A stretch of DNA of 52,653 nt, from the NCBI GenBank assembly GCA_964415605.1, contig CAYQBA010000003.1, positions 1 to 52,653 of the forward strand, given 5' to 3'. Numbering within the stretch: the stretch's first letter is position 1; each line of letters begins with the position of its first letter. This DNA comes from UCB3 sp964415605. Lineage in GTDB: Bacteria > Chloroflexota > Anaerolineae > Epilineales > Epilineaceae. A model generated the notes under the pieces. It ran no database searches. It was not told the origin of the DNA and saw only the letters and a program-made list of their open reading frames with translations. Shown in pieces: positions 50,643-52,653 of the stretch. The translations under genes were made by a program, and so were the position numbers.

Positions 50643-52653
50643 TCACCCGCCCCGTTCGCTCCGCGCCGCGAGGTCCCGCACCAGCGCGTCGATCGCCGGG
50701 TCCGCCGGATCGAGATCCGCCGCACGCCACGCTGCCGCCAGGGCCGCCCCCCGGTCGCCCGTGGCGGCGAGGACCGCCGCCAGGTCCGCGTGCGCGTGCG
50801 CGTCACCGGGCGCTAGCCGGACGACGCTGCGCGCCACCGGGAGCGCCTCGTCGTCGCGCCCGGCCGCGACGAGCGCCGCCACCCACCCGCGGAGCGCCGG
50901 CAGGTCGCTGGCGTTGCGGTAGTCCTCGAAGTAGCGGCGATACGCGCCGGCCGCCGCGGCCGGATCGCCAAGGTCCGCGTGCGCCGCCGCCGCGGTGCGC
51001 CAGGCCCGGACGTAGTACCGGTCCAGCGCGATCGCCCGGCGGGTCAATGCCAGCGCCGCCGCCGGGTCGCCGGCCAGCCTGGCCACGCCGGCGGCTTCGT
51101 CGAGGACCTCCGGCCAGCCCGGCGCCCGAGCGGCGGCCACGGCGTAGGCCGCGCGCGCCGCGGCGAGGCGCCCCGTCCGCAGCTCGGCAAGCCGCGTGCG
51201 ATCGGCCCACACGCGCAGGGTCCGGGCGCGGGTCAGCGCGGCGACCGGCCCCCGCCTGCCCCCGAGGCCGTCGGCCGCGTCGACGGCGCGCAGCGCGGCG
51301 GCGAAGCGCGCATCCCGTGCCGCCGCCTGGTGGGCGGCAGAGCCGCCGAGCAGGTCCGGCGCATACTCGTCGGGGGATTCCGCCTGCCGGGCGGCGGCCA
51401 GGTCGCGCGACAGCCGTGCGTCGAGCAGGTCACCCCACTCGACCTCGGCGCGTGCCAGCGCCAGTCGATACGCCGGCTCCCACGGCGCCAGCCGCGCCGC
51501 CGTGGCGTAGCGCTCGACCGCCCGGCGCAGGAACGATTCGGCCTTGCCGCCTTCACCCTCGCGCTGCAGGTCCGCCACGTCCGCCTGCCACGCCAGCCGG
51601 CCCTCCTTGGCCAGCGCGTCGCCATACGTGGGGCCCATCCAGATGATCGCGGCGGCGGCCAGCGTGACGCCCAGCGTCGCCGCCGGCGTGGCGACCAGCG
51701 CGGCGATCCGCCCGACGATCGGGCGTCGGGCGACGTGCGCGATCCGCGGGCCCGCCCGCGCGCGGGCCGTGGGACTTCCGACTCGGCCGGGCGCGGACGA
51801 CGGCCGCGCCCCGCCCCACGCTCGAGCCGCGACCAGCACCAGGAGGGCGAGCCCGAACCACGCCGTGGTGGCGGCCACCGCCCGCCCGCCGTCGGCCGGC
51901 CCCACCGTCCCCGCAGCCAGCAGCACGAGGTGCCCGGTGGCGTATGCCGTCACGACTGCCGATGACGCCACGACCATCAACGGCGCCGGGGCCGCCCGCG
52001 TCCCCGCGCTCGGGCGCGCGGGCCACAGGGCCGTCAGGGTCACCAGCATGGGGATCGCCACGAGCGCGGCCGCCACGGCGCCGCCGCCGCCCGCGAGCCC
52101 GGGCCGCGCGACGTCGAACGCCATCGTGACGCCGACGAGCGCCGCGACCCAGGCGGCGTCGCGGTGCGCGTCGGCATCGGTGGGACTTCCGGCGTCGGGG
52201 CGCAAGCTGACGTCAAGGGCTTCGGCCGGGGTGACCGATCCGCCGCCGGCCCGTGCGAGCGGGCCCGTGGCGGCGGGATCAGGCCCGGCATCGGTGCGCA
52301 TGGATCGCGCGGCGGCGACGCGATCCGCGTCCGCGCCGGCGTCGCCGCACGGCGACGTGGGTTCCGCGATCCCCGGGATCTCCGGCATCCGCGCCGCCTC
52401 GGCGATCCGCGCGGCCGCCCGCGCGCGGGCGCCGATGAGCGTGCCGGCGATGACCGCCACCAGCAAGCGGGTCGTGGTGACCTCGAAGCCGACCTGGATC
52501 TCGACCCAGTGGGCGACCACGGCGGCCAGCGCGGCGAGCGCGAAGCCGGCCTCCGGTGGCCAGGCCACGCCGGGCGCGCGGTCGCCCGCCGCCCGGCGGC
52601 GGGCCAGCCAGGCCAGCCCCAGCCCGAGTCCGGCCACGCCGCCCAGCCCGAAC
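50643..52653 (-). CDS. O-antigen ligase-like membrane protein with TPRs, C-terminal part
   Basis: The frame is open through the right edge, so the N-terminus is missing (a GTG at 52637 is internal). At least 669 codons are visible. The membrane part has many hydrophobic helices. One segment reads AHWVEIQVGFEVTTTRLLVA, which matches the hxxEIqfGiaxxxTR motif of O-antigen ligase/Wzy-like proteins. After the last helix (LGVTLAAAAIIWMGP) comes a soluble C-terminal half (about 380-664 of the visible part) with TPRs (YATAARLAPWEPAYRLALAR, AAAGAYRRYFEDYR, ARSVVRLAPGDAHAHADLAA). Fusion of O-antigen-ligase and TPR parts is common in environmental bacteria. It would join polysaccharide or glycan units to an acceptor in the envelope. 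A disordered acidic, Pro-rich loop lies near 100-150. Confidence 0.8.
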   Translation of the reverse strand, partial: FGLGGVAGLGLGLAWLARRRAAGDRAPGVAWPPEAGFALAALAAVVAHWVEIQVGFEVTTTRLLVAVIAGTLIGARARAAARIAEAARMPEIPGIAEPTSPCGDAGADADRVAAARSMRTDAGPDPAATGPLARAGGGSVTPAEALDVSLRPDAGSPTDADAHRDAAWVAALVGVTMAFDVARPGLAGGGGAVAAALVAIPMLVTLTALWPARPSAGTRAAPAPLMVVASSAVVTAYATGHLVLLAAGTVGPADGGRAVAATTAWFGLALLVLVAARAWGGARPSSAPGRVGSPTARARAGPRIAHVARRPIVGRIAALVATPAATLGVTLAAAAIIWMGPTYGDALAKEGRLAWQADVADLQREGEGGKAESFLRRAVERYATAARLAPWEPAYRLALARAEVEWGDLLDARLSRDLAAARQAESPDEYAPDLLGGSAAHQAAARDARFAAALRAVDAADGLGGRRGPVAALTRARTLRVWADRTRLAELRTGRLAAARAAYAVAAARAPGWPEVLDEAAGVARLAGDPAAALALTRRAIALDRYYVRAWRTAAAAHADLGDPAAAAGAYRRYFEDYRNASDLPALRGWVAALVAAGRDDEALPVARSVVRLAPGDAHAHADLAAVLAATGDRGAALAAAWRAADLDPADPAIDALVRDLAARSERGG

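Overview
This is a very GC-rich (about 70% by eye) bacterial window made of several genes of ordinary metabolism set between large secreted and surface proteins and regulators. I infer a member of the Chloroflexota (Anaerolineae/Ardenticatenia-like). The grounds are BTAD/SARP-type regulators, a class III cyclase-ATPase-TPR regulator, a Uma2 family protein, a tiny 'RLW-FEP...VEHVTTGNRRYF' protein of a kind I associate with that phylum, and secreted proteins ending in a hydrophobic-Leu-Pro motif. No marker gene here proves the taxonomy.

Layout. 1-5.5 kb: a membrane-anchored protein leaving the left edge, a duplicated-domain lipoprotein, a small secreted protein, then plsX overlapping a NERD-like membrane protein, then a secreted duplicated beta-domain protein. 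5.6 kb: tRNA-Lys(CUU) with a near-consensus promoter and a hairpin terminator. 5.9-14.1 kb: an SRPBCC membrane protein, a secreted parallel beta-helix protein, a GNAT acetyltransferase, a Uma2 protein, an SBBP-repeat secreted protein and a lipoprotein intradiol dioxygenase-like protein.

14.7-30.0 kb: one giant secreted mosaic gene. It encodes four DUF642-like domains, three LamG/DUF8202-like modules, a very long thrombospondin type 3 calcium-binding array with a Thr-rich linker inside it, and terminal beta domains. A 100-N assembly gap splits it. The internal repeats predict that the gap is really about 675 nt, which restores a single reading frame of about 5,280 codons. A second, poor-quality stretch (homopolymers plus 10 N) follows the gene.

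30.4-35.3 kb: a regulatory island. It holds a wHTH-TPR regulator, a SARP/BTAD regulator, a 67-aa protein whose promoter carries four heptamer repeats at exact 11-bp spacing ending 8 bp from a TATACT -10 (the textbook SARP operator layout), a secreted regulatory-like domain protein, and a secreted Cys-rich protein with three palindromic CX3C-X10-C-X7-C-X10-CX3C repeats. 35.5-43.2 kb: a secreted protein with two VWA domains, a PrsW-type intramembrane protease and a small lipoprotein. 43.3-52.6 kb: a cyclase/STAND/TPR regulator, a tandem glycosyltransferase, IMP dehydrogenase, and an O-antigen-ligase-like TPR membrane protein leaving the right edge.

How they fit: plsX (phospholipid synthesis), guaB (GMP synthesis) and tRNA-Lys are housekeeping. 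Most of the remaining coding capacity goes to extracellular proteins, several sharing a C-terminal module and motif, and to SARP/STAND regulators. This suggests surface display under signal-responsive control.
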